Below are positions 32,858 through 42,287 of a stretch of DNA of 64,000 nucleotides, one piece after another. Below the pieces are notes generated by a model. The model saw nothing but the letters and a program-made list of their open reading frames with translations. It had not been told where the DNA came from and did not search any database. Both the position numbers and the translations under genes were made by a program. Numbering within the stretch: the stretch's first letter is position 1; each line of letters opens with the position of its first letter. This stretch comes from SAR116 cluster bacterium AG-426-I14. Its GTDB lineage: Bacteria > Pseudomonadota > Alphaproteobacteria > Puniceispirillales > Marisalimonadaceae. Location: NCBI GenBank assembly GCA_003210055.1, contig QCNS01000002.1:51215-115214 (forward strand). Direction: 5' to 3'.

Positions 32858-33295
32858 ATGGAAGAAAATTTTAAAAATAATATTGGGTTTTTGTTACATG
32901 ATGTAACTAGACTTATGAAAAGGATGTTTGATAAACGAATGTCAACGTTAAACCTTACAAGATCGCAATGGTGGGTTTTAAACTTTCTATACTTTAATGA
33001 AGGTATCAATCAATCTGATTTTTCTATTTTATTAGATATTGAAAAGGCACCATTGAGCAGACTTTTACTAAGAATGGAAAAAAAAGGTTGGCTTGAAAGA
33101 AGAAGTGACAAAAAAGATAAAAGGATAAAGAACTTATTTTTATCAAAAAAAATTAAACCTCTAATAATGGATATGAGAGATATGGCTAATTTAACTAGAG
33201 AGGAAGCACTATCTGGTCTGAACAAAAATGAACAAGATATCTTAAGAGATTTTCTTATGAAAATAAAAATAACTTTATCAACAAAGGATATATAA
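32858..33295 (+). CDS. MarR-family transcriptional regulator
   Basis: A 145-residue winged-helix regulator. The recognition-helix region SDFSILLDIEKAPLSRLLLRM and wing ERRSDKKDKRIKNLFLS near residue 80-95 follow the MarR pattern (Asp-x-Arg-type wing replaced by Asp-Lys-Lys-Asp-Lys-Arg). N- and C-terminal helices form the dimer interface. It is the first gene of an operon with an EmrA-like and EmrB-like pump (4 and 9 bp gaps) and directly follows two palindromes, so autorepression relieved by a toxic substrate is expected, as for EmrR. Confidence 0.92.
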   Translation: MEENFKNNIGFLLHDVTRLMKRMFDKRMSTLNLTRSQWWVLNFLYFNEGINQSDFSILLDIEKAPLSRLLLRMEKKGWLERRSDKKDKRIKNLFLSKKIKPLIMDMRDMANLTREEALSGLNKNEQDILRDFLMKIKITLSTKDI

Positions 33296-33299
33296 TTAA

Positions 33300-34526
33300 A
33301 TGTCTCTTAATATTTTTAAAAAAAGATTTTTTTTATTAGTTGTTTTTCCTTTATTAGTAATTTTATTTTCTCTTGGTTATTATTATTCTCTTGGTAAATA
33401 TGTAATGACTGAAAATGCATATATTAAAGCTCCTATAATTAAAATACAGAGTGAAGTTTCTGGAAAAGTAAGAAAGGTTTTTATAAAAAATAATCAATTT
33501 GTTAGAAAAAATGAAAAACTTTTAGAAATTGATACTGAAAAACTGAACATTCAATTAATTGAACAAAAAGAGATTTTAAATACAACTGCCGAAGAAATTA
33601 ATAACAGAAAGGCAAAAATTCTAGAATTAGAAGAAGAAATAAAGTTATTTCAGAACAACTTAACATTTAGAAAAAATGAAATAATAAGAGTTAAAAAATT
33701 ACATAAAAATCAAATTTTGCTTGCAGAAGAAAAATTAGAATTTTTAAGAAAAGAATATTTTCGAAATAAGCTATTAGTTAAAAATGGTGTTGGATTAATT
33801 ACTAAATTAGACTCATCAAAACATTTGTATGAAAATGCAAAACATGATTTGGCCTCTCTTAAATTAAAAAAAGATTTAGATGAAACTGAGCATTTATATG
33901 AATCTGCATTTCAAAAACTTAAACTTATAAAAAAAAAGAAAGAAACAATATTAACAAAATTAATGGGTAAAAGAAATTTAGTTGTAACAGAACATCCTCT
34001 TTACCAAAAAAACTTAGCTATACTTAATCAAATCAAGTTAAAACTTAAAAAATCTAAAATTATAGCAGATGAAAGTGGTTATATTGGACAAATGAATTTA
34101 GAGAGTGGTGAATTCATAAAACAAGGTCAAAACCTTTTTGTTATCATAGAACAAAGTAAAATTTACCTTGAGGCCAACTTAAAAGAAACCCAAATGACTA
34201 ATATTGAAGTTGGTCAGAAAGCAACTTTCGTTCCTGATACATTTCCAGATTTAAAATGGAATGCGATTGTGGAGAGTATAAGTCCAGCAACTGGATCAGA
34301 ATTTGCAATTTTACCGGCTCAAAACTCATCTGGAAACTGGGTTAAGGTAGTTCAAAGGTTACCAGTTAGATTTAAAATTTTAGAACCTACTGAAAAAAAC
34401 GATTTAAAATACGCCTCTAAGAAATTGAGATTAGGAATGACTGTATCAGTGAAAATTGATACAGAATTTGAGAGAAAAGTTCCAATTATACTAAAGCCTT
34501 TTTCAAAAATTTTTGACATTTTATAA
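33300..34526 (+). CDS. emrA: HlyD/EmrA-family periplasmic adaptor
   Basis: A 408-residue membrane-fusion protein of an EmrAB-type drug pump. One N-terminal transmembrane helix (about 10-32), the first half of a lipoyl/biotinyl domain (IQSEVSGKVRKVFIKNNQFV near 52-71), a long alpha-helical hairpin about 85-240, the second lipoyl half (ESGYIGQMNLESGEF) and a beta-barrel domain (LEANLKETQM, GQKATFVPDTFPD). The C-terminal domain is short. It bridges the EmrB pump and an outer-membrane channel, not seen in the window. In the marR-emrA-emrB operon. Confidence 0.9.
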   Translation: MSLNIFKKRFFLLVVFPLLVILFSLGYYYSLGKYVMTENAYIKAPIIKIQSEVSGKVRKVFIKNNQFVRKNEKLLEIDTEKLNIQLIEQKEILNTTAEEINNRKAKILELEEEIKLFQNNLTFRKNEIIRVKKLHKNQILLAEEKLEFLRKEYFRNKLLVKNGVGLITKLDSSKHLYENAKHDLASLKLKKDLDETEHLYESAFQKLKLIKKKKETILTKLMGKRNLVVTEHPLYQKNLAILNQIKLKLKKSKIIADESGYIGQMNLESGEFIKQGQNLFVIIEQSKIYLEANLKETQMTNIEVGQKATFVPDTFPDLKWNAIVESISPATGSEFAILPAQNSSGNWVKVVQRLPVRFKILEPTEKNDLKYASKKLRLGMTVSVKIDTEFERKVPIILKPFSKIFDIL

Positions 34527-34535
34527 ATAAAAAAG

Positions 34536-36041
34536 ATGAACATAATTTTATCAGAAAATGATGCATCTTTTAAATGGTTCATCTTAGGTACAGCAACATT
34601 TGTTACTATGTTATATGCTATGGCAGTAACTATTGCCGCAATTGCTTTACCTGATATGCGTGGTACGATGTCTGCTACCCAGGACCAAATAACTTGGGCT
34701 ATTACTGGAAATATTGTTGCTACAGCAATTTTTACCCCACTAGCTGGTTGGTTGGCAACCAGATATGAAATAAAAAACATATTACTTTTTAGTGTGTTAG
34801 GGTTTATGTTTGCTACATTTTATTGTGGTATTTCAGACAACTTAGAAGAAATAGTTTTTGCTAGATTTGCTCAAGGAGCATTTGGTGCTCCATTACCTCC
34901 ATTATGTCAAACCTTAGTATTAGGAGTTTTTCCTCAAAAACAGAGATCATTGGCTATGGCAGTATGGGGTATGGGAACAATTCTAGGTCCAGTTATAGCT
35001 CCAACATTAGGTGGATATTTAGGTGAGCTTCTTAACTGGAGATGGGTTTTTTATACTCTTATACCTTTTTGTATAATTGCTTTGATAATGGTTATTATTA
35101 CAGTACCTATTTATAGAAACAAACTTCGAGAAAGTTTTGATTGGATAGGATTTATTTTTTTAGCTATATCTGTAGCGTCTTTGCAAATAATGCTTGATAG
35201 AGGTGAAAGAAATGGATGGTTTGATAGTGCAGAGACATATATAGAATTATTCATCTGTATTCTGAGTTTTTATATTTTTATTACTCATAGCCTTACATAT
35301 AAAAGACCATTTATTAATTTAAATATCTTTCGTGATTGGAACTATTCATTAGGCTTAATATTAATTTTCTTTTTTGGAATGTTAAACTTTGTGCCTGTAG
35401 TCATTTTTCCCACCATTCTGCAAGAATTAAAAGGTTACCCTCAATCAATTATTGGTCTATTAATGGGAACTAGAGGTTTAGGAACATTTCTTGGGTTTTT
35501 TGTCATGGCCTTTGCGGGTAGGTTAGATCCAAGACTTTCATTAACTGTCGCCTTTTCCCTTCAAGCTTATGCTGGTTGGTATATGTCGACTTTTAATATA
35601 GATATGACTTTTTATGAAGTAGGTTTAGCAAGTTTTATTCAAGGTATTGGAGTTGGACTTGCCTGGCCGCCAATAAGCGTTTTAACATTTACAACTATGA
35701 ATAAAAATTATTATAGCGAAGCGACAGCCATGTTTCATTTGATTAGAAATCTTGCATCAAGTATTTTTATAGCCTGCTGTGTTGCAGTTGTTTTACATAC
35801 AGGTCAAATTAATTTTGGATATATAAGCTCTTTAGTTACAAATTGGAATGAAGGAATTATACTTAATTTGGCACCAGAAAATATGAACAATTTAAGTGAA
35901 GTAACTATCGCTAATTTAACTAAGGAATTAAATAGACAAAGTCTCATGATTGGATATATAAATGCATTTAAATTATTTGCATGGGTAAGTATTTTCACAA
36001 TACCTTTTTTGTTTTTAGTAAAAAAATCCGGTGAAAATTAG
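34536..36041 (+). CDS. emrB: EmrB/QacA-family MFS drug exporter (DHA2)
   Basis: A 501-residue inner-membrane antiporter with 14 predicted helices. Loop motif FTPLAGWLATRYEIKN near residue 75 and RFAQGAFGAPLPPLCQTLVLGVFP near 110, with GTILGPVIAPTLGGYLGELLNWRWVF around 148, are the DHA2 motifs A, B and C. It exports hydrophobic toxic compounds with EmrA. Coupled to emrA by a 9-bp gap and regulated with marR. Confidence 0.92.
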   Translation: MNIILSENDASFKWFILGTATFVTMLYAMAVTIAAIALPDMRGTMSATQDQITWAITGNIVATAIFTPLAGWLATRYEIKNILLFSVLGFMFATFYCGISDNLEEIVFARFAQGAFGAPLPPLCQTLVLGVFPQKQRSLAMAVWGMGTILGPVIAPTLGGYLGELLNWRWVFYTLIPFCIIALIMVIITVPIYRNKLRESFDWIGFIFLAISVASLQIMLDRGERNGWFDSAETYIELFICILSFYIFITHSLTYKRPFINLNIFRDWNYSLGLILIFFFGMLNFVPVVIFPTILQELKGYPQSIIGLLMGTRGLGTFLGFFVMAFAGRLDPRLSLTVAFSLQAYAGWYMSTFNIDMTFYEVGLASFIQGIGVGLAWPPISVLTFTTMNKNYYSEATAMFHLIRNLASSIFIACCVAVVLHTGQINFGYISSLVTNWNEGIILNLAPENMNNLSEVTIANLTKELNRQSLMIGYINAFKLFAWVSIFTIPFLFLVKKSGEN

Positions 36042-36051
36042 GAGTTAAATT

Positions 36052-36960
36052 ATGCAAAAAGTTACATTGTTTGATGGAGGCATAGGGCAAGAGCTTGTTA
36101 AAAGAAACTCTCATAAAAAAGATCCACTGTGGTCATCTAAGGTATTAATTGAAAATCCTAATTCAGTTGTTGAATTACATAAAGAATTTTTAGATGCAGG
36201 AGCATCTGTAATAAGTCTTAACTCATATTCATGTACTCCTCAAAGATTAAAAAGACTTGACCTTGAAAATAAGTTTGAAGAGCTTCAACTTCTCTCAATT
36301 AAGGCAGCTAAGGAAGCCTTGAATAGCAATTTAAAATATAAAGATGTCAAAATAGCAGGTTGTTTACCTCCTCTAGAGGGAAGCTATAAATCAAAAATTG
36401 GAATTAGTAAAAAGGAAGCCTTAGAAACCTACAAAGAAATAGTCAATATTCAAAAAAATGATGTCGACTTTTTTATTTGTGAAACCATGTCTTCAATAAG
36501 TGAGGCACTTATTGCTTATGAAGCTTCAAGCTCAATTGGAAAGCCTATTCTAATGAGTTTCTGTGTGTCGGAAAAAGACGGTAAGAGGCTTATATCGGAA
36601 GAAAAATTAATTGATGCTTGTGTAAATTTTCAGAACAAAAAATTATTAGGATTTTCAATTAATTGCTGTCAATTTGAGGTTGTAGAACATTCTATAGAAA
36701 TTTTTAAAAAATTTTCTTTACCGTATGGTGTGTTTCCTAATGGTTTTAAAACAGTTGAAAACTTAAAACCTGGAATGTCAGTTGATGTTCTTGAAAAAAG
36801 AATTGATGTTAATCCATCAATGTTTGTAGACTATGGAATTAGATGGTTTAAATCTGGGTGTAGTTTTGTTGGAGGTTGTTGTGAGATAGGTCCTGATTTA
36901 ATCAAGTCTTTAGATAACGAAATGAAACGTCTAAAGTTTACAAGGAAGAGTATAATTTAA
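36052..36960 (+). CDS. Homocysteine S-methyltransferase family protein
   Basis: A 302-residue Zn-dependent methyltransferase TIM barrel. FDGGIGQELVKRN opens the barrel; the three zinc Cys lie in SINCCQF near residue 203 and in GGCCEIGPDLI near 285. Family members transfer a methyl group from S-methylmethionine, betaine or similar donors to homocysteine (or act as a related demethylase). GGAG precedes the ATG at 36052. It lies 10 bp after emrB and 21 bp before the MoxR gene on the same strand; whether it belongs to either unit is uncertain. Donor unknown. Confidence 0.85.
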   Translation: MQKVTLFDGGIGQELVKRNSHKKDPLWSSKVLIENPNSVVELHKEFLDAGASVISLNSYSCTPQRLKRLDLENKFEELQLLSIKAAKEALNSNLKYKDVKIAGCLPPLEGSYKSKIGISKKEALETYKEIVNIQKNDVDFFICETMSSISEALIAYEASSSIGKPILMSFCVSEKDGKRLISEEKLIDACVNFQNKKLLGFSINCCQFEVVEHSIEIFKKFSLPYGVFPNGFKTVENLKPGMSVDVLEKRIDVNPSMFVDYGIRWFKSGCSFVGGCCEIGPDLIKSLDNEMKRLKFTRKSII

Positions 36961-36981
36961 TCTATTGGAGTAATACAAATA

Positions 36982-37821
36982 ATGGAATTTAAAGGTACAA
37001 GCGAATACATATCTACAAAAGATCTTTCAGTGGCAGTTAATGCAGCTATTAATATTGAAAAACCATTGTTAGTTAAAGGTGAACCAGGAACAGGTAAAAC
37101 AGAATTAGCAAGACAAATTGCAAAAAGTTTAAAATTAGAAATTATAGAATGGAGCATTAAATCGACCACTAAAGCACAACAAGGACTCTATGAATATGAT
37201 GCCGTAACAAGATTAAGGGACAGTCAATTAAACAAGCAAAAGATAGATGACATATCTAATTATATTAAAAAAGGTAAGATTTGGTCATCATTTGAAAGTG
37301 ACAATAGATCAGTATTATTAATAGATGAAATTGACAAAGCGGACATAGAGTTTCCAAATGACTTACTACAAGAATTAGATAAAATGGAGTTTTATGTCTA
37401 TGAAACTGGAAAGATAGTAAAAGCAAAAAAAAGACCAATTGTCATAATTACATCTAATAATGAAAAAGAATTACCTGAAGCATTTCTTAGAAGGTGTTTT
37501 TTTCATTACATAAAATTTCCAGATTTAGAGACATTGACTAAAATAGTTAATGTTCATTTTCCAAATATTAAAAAAAATTTATTAGATACTGCATTGAAAA
37601 TATTTTTTGAAATAAGAGATGTTCAAGGGTTGAAAAAAAAACCTTCTACTTCTGAGGCATTAGATTGGATAAAGTTACTTTTAATTGAAGATTTGGGTCC
37701 ACTAGAACTTAAAGAAGATAAAAATGATATTTTACCAAAGTTGCACGGAGCTCTTATAAAAAATGAACAAGATATTCACTTGTTTGAAAAGCTTATTTTC
37801 ATGGCAAGAAGAGAGACTTAA
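36982..37821 (+). CDS. MoxR/CoxD-like AAA+ ATPase
   Basis: A 279-residue AAA+ ATPase of the MoxR branch. Walker A GEPGTGKTELA near residue 34, Walker B VLLIDEIDKAD near 112, sensor-1 IITSNNEKELPEAFLRRCFFH near 154-174. MoxR proteins act with a VWA partner as metal-centre or complex assembly chaperones; CoxD inserts sulfur/copper in CO dehydrogenase. The VWA gene begins 2 bp downstream. CoxG-like is at 42857, on the other strand, but no coxMSL genes occur. Confidence 0.9.
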   Translation: MEFKGTSEYISTKDLSVAVNAAINIEKPLLVKGEPGTGKTELARQIAKSLKLEIIEWSIKSTTKAQQGLYEYDAVTRLRDSQLNKQKIDDISNYIKKGKIWSSFESDNRSVLLIDEIDKADIEFPNDLLQELDKMEFYVYETGKIVKAKKRPIVIITSNNEKELPEAFLRRCFFHYIKFPDLETLTKIVNVHFPNIKKNLLDTALKIFFEIRDVQGLKKKPSTSEALDWIKLLLIEDLGPLELKEDKNDILPKLHGALIKNEQDIHLFEKLIFMARRET

Positions 37822-37823
37822 TT

Positions 37824-39014
37824 ATGTTTTTAGATTTTTTTTTAGATTTAAAAAAAACTAAAATACCTGTTTCATTAAATGAATATTTAAATTTTTTAGA
37901 TGCCTTATCTCATGACTTTTTAAGATTTGATGTTGATAAATTTTATTATCTTGCCAGATCTTCTCTTGTAAAAGATGAGAAACTTATTGATACATTTGAC
38001 TTAATTTTTTCAAAATACTTTAAAGGTATTGAAAGTATTGATCTCAAAGATATTTTAAATCATTTAAAAGTTCCGAATGAATGGATTAACAAAATGCTTG
38101 ATAAGCATTTTACAAAAGAAGAAATCGAAAAAATTAAATCTATTGGGGGTTTAGATAAATTATTAGAAACCTTACAAAAAAGACTTCAAGAACAAAAAAA
38201 GAGACATCAAGGTGGTAATAAATGGATAGGAACATCTGGAACATCTCCATTTGGAGCTTATGGATATAATCCAGAGGGAATAAGAATTGGACAAGAATCA
38301 AGAAGACAAGGTAAAGCCATAAAAGTTTGGGATAAGAGAGAGTTTAAGGACTTTGATGATAAAAAAGAACTCGATACAAGAGGTGTGCAAGTAGCTTTAA
38401 AAAGATTAAGACAATGGGCAAGAACAGGTCGTGAAGAAGAATTAGATGTTGACGAAACTATTAATTATACAGCAAAAAATGGATTTTTAGATGTTAAAAC
38501 AAAATTAGAGCAAGAGAATGCTGTCAAAATTATTCTTTTTTTGGATGTTGGTGGATCCATGGATGAACATATCTATCGAGTAGAAAATTTGTTTTCTGCT
38601 GCCAGAAATTCATTTAAAAATCTTCATCATTTTTATTTTCACAATTGTCTTTATGAAGGGGTTTGGAAAAACAATCAAAGAAGATGGAAAGAGCAATATC
38701 CAACTTTAGATTTATTGAGAACTTTTGGTAAAGATTATAAATGTATTTTTGTTGGTGATGCATCAATGAGTCCATATGAAATTATGATACCTGGAGGAGG
38801 TAATGAACATTATAATAAAGAGGCAGGGGAAGTGTGGTTGTCAAGGGCTATTAATCAGTGGAAGTCACACTTGTGGATAAATCCAACCCCAAGAAAATAT
38901 TGGGAATATTCTCAGTCTACAAATATTATAAAAGAAATTTTTTCTAATAAAATGGTGCCACTCACATTAGAGGGTATAGAAGAAGGTACAAAAATTTTGT
39001 CAAACAAAAATTAA
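37824..39014 (+). CDS. VWA-domain protein, CoxE-like
   Basis: A 396-residue protein with a C-terminal von Willebrand A domain. MIDAS region is FLDVGGSMDEH near residue 237, where the canonical Asp-x-Ser-x-Ser has Gly at the first Ser, as seen in this CoxE-like subgroup; FHNCLYEGVW and FVGDASMSPYEIM follow. N-terminal half is helical. It follows the MoxR gene by 2 bp and is followed 11 bp later by a thioesterase gene. The ATPase-VWA pair probably matures a metalloenzyme. Confidence 0.85.
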   Translation: MFLDFFLDLKKTKIPVSLNEYLNFLDALSHDFLRFDVDKFYYLARSSLVKDEKLIDTFDLIFSKYFKGIESIDLKDILNHLKVPNEWINKMLDKHFTKEEIEKIKSIGGLDKLLETLQKRLQEQKKRHQGGNKWIGTSGTSPFGAYGYNPEGIRIGQESRRQGKAIKVWDKREFKDFDDKKELDTRGVQVALKRLRQWARTGREEELDVDETINYTAKNGFLDVKTKLEQENAVKIILFLDVGGSMDEHIYRVENLFSAARNSFKNLHHFYFHNCLYEGVWKNNQRRWKEQYPTLDLLRTFGKDYKCIFVGDASMSPYEIMIPGGGNEHYNKEAGEVWLSRAINQWKSHLWINPTPRKYWEYSQSTNIIKEIFSNKMVPLTLEGIEEGTKILSNKN

Positions 39015-39025
39015 AATGAATTAAT

Positions 39026-39532
39026 ATGAAATTTACCACTGGATATGATGGACCATACGATGCGCCTGTAAAGCTACCTAAGAAGAGAGTATTAAAGTCT
39101 TGGATTGATTATAATGGTCATATGAACGTTGCTTTTTACACGATGGCTTTTGATAAGTCACTAGATATATTTCTTGAAAAAACTCTTGGGCTTGGTGAAA
39201 CTCACGCAAGAGAAAATGATCAAGGTCCATTTGTAGTTCAAGCGAATTTTCACTATCTAAATGAAATGAAAATTTACGATGTTTTTTTTGTACAAGTCAC
39301 TCTTATAGATTTTGATATTAAAAAAATGCATTTATGCTTAGAAATAATATCTGAAAAACAAAAAACTATTATGGCTATATCTGAACAATTAATGTTAAAT
39401 GTAAATTTACAAAAAAGAAAAACTGAAGCTTATCCTGATTGGGCAATAAAAAGATTAACACTAATGAAGGAAAATCATAAAAACTACAAACTTCCAATTA
39501 ATATTGGTAGAAAGATTCTGATTAAAAATTAA
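39026..39532 (+). CDS. Hotdog-fold acyl-CoA thioesterase
   Basis: A 168-residue hotdog protein. SWIDYNGHMNVAFYTMAFD near residue 27 is the 4-hydroxybenzoyl-CoA/ acyl-thioesterase active-site helix with its Asn-Gly-His-Met pattern, then VVQANFHYLNEMKIYDVFFVQ. Related proteins are fused to L-carnitine dehydrogenase or act on betainyl-CoA-type substrates. Its stop overlaps that of the convergent EamA gene by 4 bp. Substrate not known. Confidence 0.85.
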   Translation: MKFTTGYDGPYDAPVKLPKKRVLKSWIDYNGHMNVAFYTMAFDKSLDIFLEKTLGLGETHARENDQGPFVVQANFHYLNEMKIYDVFFVQVTLIDFDIKKMHLCLEIISEKQKTIMAISEQLMLNVNLQKRKTEAYPDWAIKRLTLMKENHKNYKLPINIGRKILIKN

Positions 39533-40407
39533 CTTTTTTTGATCTTTATCCTACTTTCATAAAAAGTTAGATAACTTGTTGAAATTAAAATTATAACACC
39601 ACCTAATATAACAAACACGTCGATTTTTTCCTGAAACAATATAAAGCCAAATATGACTGACCATACAAGTTGTAAAAATGTAAATGGTTGAATAACTACC
39701 ATAGGAGCTGATTTAATTGCCATAGTCATAGTAATATGACCTAATGTAGCTAATATTGCAGTTAAAAAAAGTAAAATAATATTTTCAATACTCATATTTA
39801 CCCACTGATAGATTGCAAGAGGTATTAAAAAAATTGTTGTAAAAAAAGACAAAAACGCAACAACTTCTGCCGAGTTTTTGTTTTTAGAAACATGTTTTGC
39901 AATTAGATATGAAAAAGAAAAAACAAAAGCAGCTAATAACATACACCCATGACCTGTTTCAAAAACTTTAAAACCAGGCCGCAATATCACCAAAGCACCT
40001 AAAAAAGATAAAAATATTGCTAATAATCTATAACCATTTATTTTTTCTTTAAATAAAAATGAAGCACCTATACATATAAATATTGGTGTTAAAAACCCAA
40101 TTGCAGTCACTTCAGCTATTGTAATTACAGTCATTGAATAAAACCACAAGGTAACACCAATTGCATGAAAAAAACCTCTAATAGCAAATATTTTTGTAAG
40201 AGGCATTTGTGTATTTTTAAAACCTGTAATTATTTTAGGAAAAAGGATTAACGTTCCAAAAAGATATCTTAAAAAAGCAGATTGTGAAGCAGGTAAATCA
40301 GTACCAATATATTTAACTGTTATGAATACACCTACAAAAAAAAATGATGTAATAATCATCCAGAAAATGCCTAAAATAGAGGAGTTTTTTGAAAAAGAAT
40401 TAAACAT
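39529..40407 (-). CDS. EamA-family (DMT) transporter
   Basis: A 292-residue inner-membrane protein with ten helices in two EamA repeats, the first starting WMIITSFFFVGVFITVKYIG and the second near ESGHGCMLLAAFVFSFSYLI. A Pro near the end of helix 4 (FLTPIFICIGASFLF) and AGMVVIQPFTFLQLVW-like second-repeat counterpart (SAPMVVIQPFTFLQ) are diagnostic. DMT family exporters of amino acids or metabolites. Alone on its strand with the downstream stop overlapping the thioesterase. Confidence 0.88.
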   Translation of the reverse strand: MFNSFSKNSSILGIFWMIITSFFFVGVFITVKYIGTDLPASQSAFLRYLFGTLILFPKIITGFKNTQMPLTKIFAIRGFFHAIGVTLWFYSMTVITIAEVTAIGFLTPIFICIGASFLFKEKINGYRLLAIFLSFLGALVILRPGFKVFETGHGCMLLAAFVFSFSYLIAKHVSKNKNSAEVVAFLSFFTTIFLIPLAIYQWVNMSIENIILLFLTAILATLGHITMTMAIKSAPMVVIQPFTFLQLVWSVIFGFILFQEKIDVFVILGGVIILISTSYLTFYESRIKIKKS

Positions 40408-40458
40408 TAATTAACATGTTAATGTATTTGAATAGAAAGAAAATTACAAGTTAAATTA

Positions 40459-42084
40459 CTACATACCTTGATAATTTGGACCACCACCACCTTGAGGTGC
40501 AATCCAGTTTATATTTTGAGTAGGGTCTTTAATATCACAGGTTTTACAATGAAGACAATTTTGAGCATTAATTTGTAAAGATGGTTTACCATTATTAATA
40601 ATAATTTCATATACACCAGCTGGACAGTATCTTGTTTCAGGATTATCAAATTTTTCTAAGTTAACTTCTATTGGGACATCTTTATTTAATAATGTTAAAT
40701 GGCAAGGTTGATCTTCTTCATGGTTAGTACCAGAAAATGATAAATTAGTTAATTTATCAAAGCTAATTATACCATCTGGCTTAGGATAATTAATTGGACT
40801 GAAATGTTTTTTCTCACCTAGTGAATTATGATCACTACCTTCATGTTTAATTGTCCATGGTGCTTTACCACGGAACAAGTATGTATCTATTGCGCTGTAA
40901 ACTATTGCTTTCCAGAAACCCCATTTAAATGATGGCCTAATATTTCTCACTGAATGTAATTCTTTATATAACCAACTCTTTTTTATTTTTTGTTCATAAA
41001 GAGTAATTTCTTTTTCTTTATCAATTAATTCAAAAATTGATTCTGCTGCCAACATACCAGATTTCATAGCTAAATGAGTACCTTTGATTTTGGGTACATT
41101 TAAAAAACCAGCTTCACAACCAACGAGAAGTCCACCAGGAAAAGTTAGTTTTGGTATAGACTGATAACCCCCTTCATTTAAGGCTCTTGCACCATATGAA
41201 ATTCTTCTACCACCTTCCAAATGTTTTTTAATTTCACTATGATGCTTAAATCTCTGGAATTCATCATATGGTGATAGGTAAGGGTTTTTATAATCTAGTC
41301 CAATTACAAACCCAATCGAAACTTGATTTTTCCCAAAATGGTAAAGGAATGAACCTCCATATGTGTCAGATTTCAGGGGCCAACCTGTTGTATGAATAAT
41401 TTCACCAGGATTATGTTTGTTTTCATCAATTTCCCATAATTCTTTTATACCAATAGCATAAGTTTGAGATTGATTTGCACTATTCAAATCAAATTTTTTC
41501 ATCAATTGTTTTCCAAGATGACCTCTGCAACCTTCAGAAAAAACTGTTTGTTTAGCTTTAAGTTCAATACCTTGTTCAAAATTAGGTCCTTCAGAACCAT
41601 CTTTTAATCTCCCCATATCATTTGTTGCTATTCCCTCAACATGACCATTATCACTAAATAGTATTTCAGATGCAGAAAAACCAGGATAAATTTCTATACC
41701 CAGATTTTCTGCATAATTTCCTAGCCAGTTACACAAATTACCTAAACTTACAATATAGTTCCCATGATTTTTCATTTGAGGAGGTGTTGGCAACGTATAT
41801 GATTTATGTTCAGTTAAATATAAAAACTTATCTTTTTTAGCCTGTGTCTTTACCGGTATATCTGTATCTTGCCAATTAGGAATTAACTCGTCTAAGCTTT
41901 TAGTTTCTACTACAGCACCTGACAAAATATGGGAACCAACTTCTGAACCTTTTTCAACAATACAAATTGAAATTTCTTTATTATTTTTTTTACTTAGTTG
42001 TTTGAGTTTTATTGCTGTAGATAAACCGGATGGTCCAGCTCCAACAATCACAACATCATATTCCATTTTTTCTCTTGAAGTCAT
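40459..42084 (-). CDS. etfD: Electron-transfer flavoprotein-ubiquinone oxidoreductase
   Basis: A membrane-associated flavo-iron-sulfur enzyme that passes electrons from ETF to ubiquinone. FAD motif VVIVGAGPSGLSTAIKL begins near the N-terminus; GCEAGFLNVPKIKGTHLAMKSG near residue 330 is a quinone-binding and FAD segment; the C-terminal 4Fe-4S ligands are Cys in RYCPAGVYE and the cluster CLHCKTCDI. Start: ATG at 42084 gives MTSREKMEYDV, which fits other ETF-QO N-termini; ATG at 42066 and TTG at 42099 are alternatives. Stands alone on the minus strand. No ETF or acyl-CoA dehydrogenase genes here. Confidence 0.93.
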   Translation of the reverse strand: MTSREKMEYDVVIVGAGPSGLSTAIKLKQLSKKNNKEISICIVEKGSEVGSHILSGAVVETKSLDELIPNWQDTDIPVKTQAKKDKFLYLTEHKSYTLPTPPQMKNHGNYIVSLGNLCNWLGNYAENLGIEIYPGFSASEILFSDNGHVEGIATNDMGRLKDGSEGPNFEQGIELKAKQTVFSEGCRGHLGKQLMKKFDLNSANQSQTYAIGIKELWEIDENKHNPGEIIHTTGWPLKSDTYGGSFLYHFGKNQVSIGFVIGLDYKNPYLSPYDEFQRFKHHSEIKKHLEGGRRISYGARALNEGGYQSIPKLTFPGGLLVGCEAGFLNVPKIKGTHLAMKSGMLAAESIFELIDKEKEITLYEQKIKKSWLYKELHSVRNIRPSFKWGFWKAIVYSAIDTYLFRGKAPWTIKHEGSDHNSLGEKKHFSPINYPKPDGIISFDKLTNLSFSGTNHEEDQPCHLTLLNKDVPIEVNLEKFDNPETRYCPAGVYEIIINNGKPSLQINAQNCLHCKTCDIKDPTQNINWIAPQGGGGPNYQGM

Positions 42085-42186
42085 ATAGCAATAATACAAT
42101 TATTTATAATTTTAACTTTGATATATATGTACTACAATGTTAAAAAAAATTAAAGGTTGAATTAACATTAATTAATGAGGTTAAAT

Positions 42187-42285
42187 ATGGATCCTAATGT
42201 AGGCTTAATTATTTTAATTTTATATCCAATTGTATTAATCTGGGCTATTTACCTTTTTGGTAAGTACTCTAAAAACCCTGACTAA
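42187..42285 (+). CDS. 32-residue single-helix membrane protein
   Basis: ATG at 42187 lies six bases after GAGG (42177-42180) and opens MDPNVGLIILILYPIVLIW followed by AIYLFGKYSKNPD and a TAA at 42283. One transmembrane helix (about residues 6-24) and a short basic tail. No family recognised; the strong ribosome-binding site and compact helix argue for a real small protein. It lies divergent from ETF-QO and convergent with the scaffold gene. Confidence 0.6.
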   Translation: MDPNVGLIILILYPIVLIWAIYLFGKYSKNPD

Positions 42286-42287
42286 AA

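Noticed and set aside
34352..34780. Minus-strand 142-codon frame across emrA and emrB
   Set aside because: It is antisense to conserved codons of both genes and has no ribosome-binding site.
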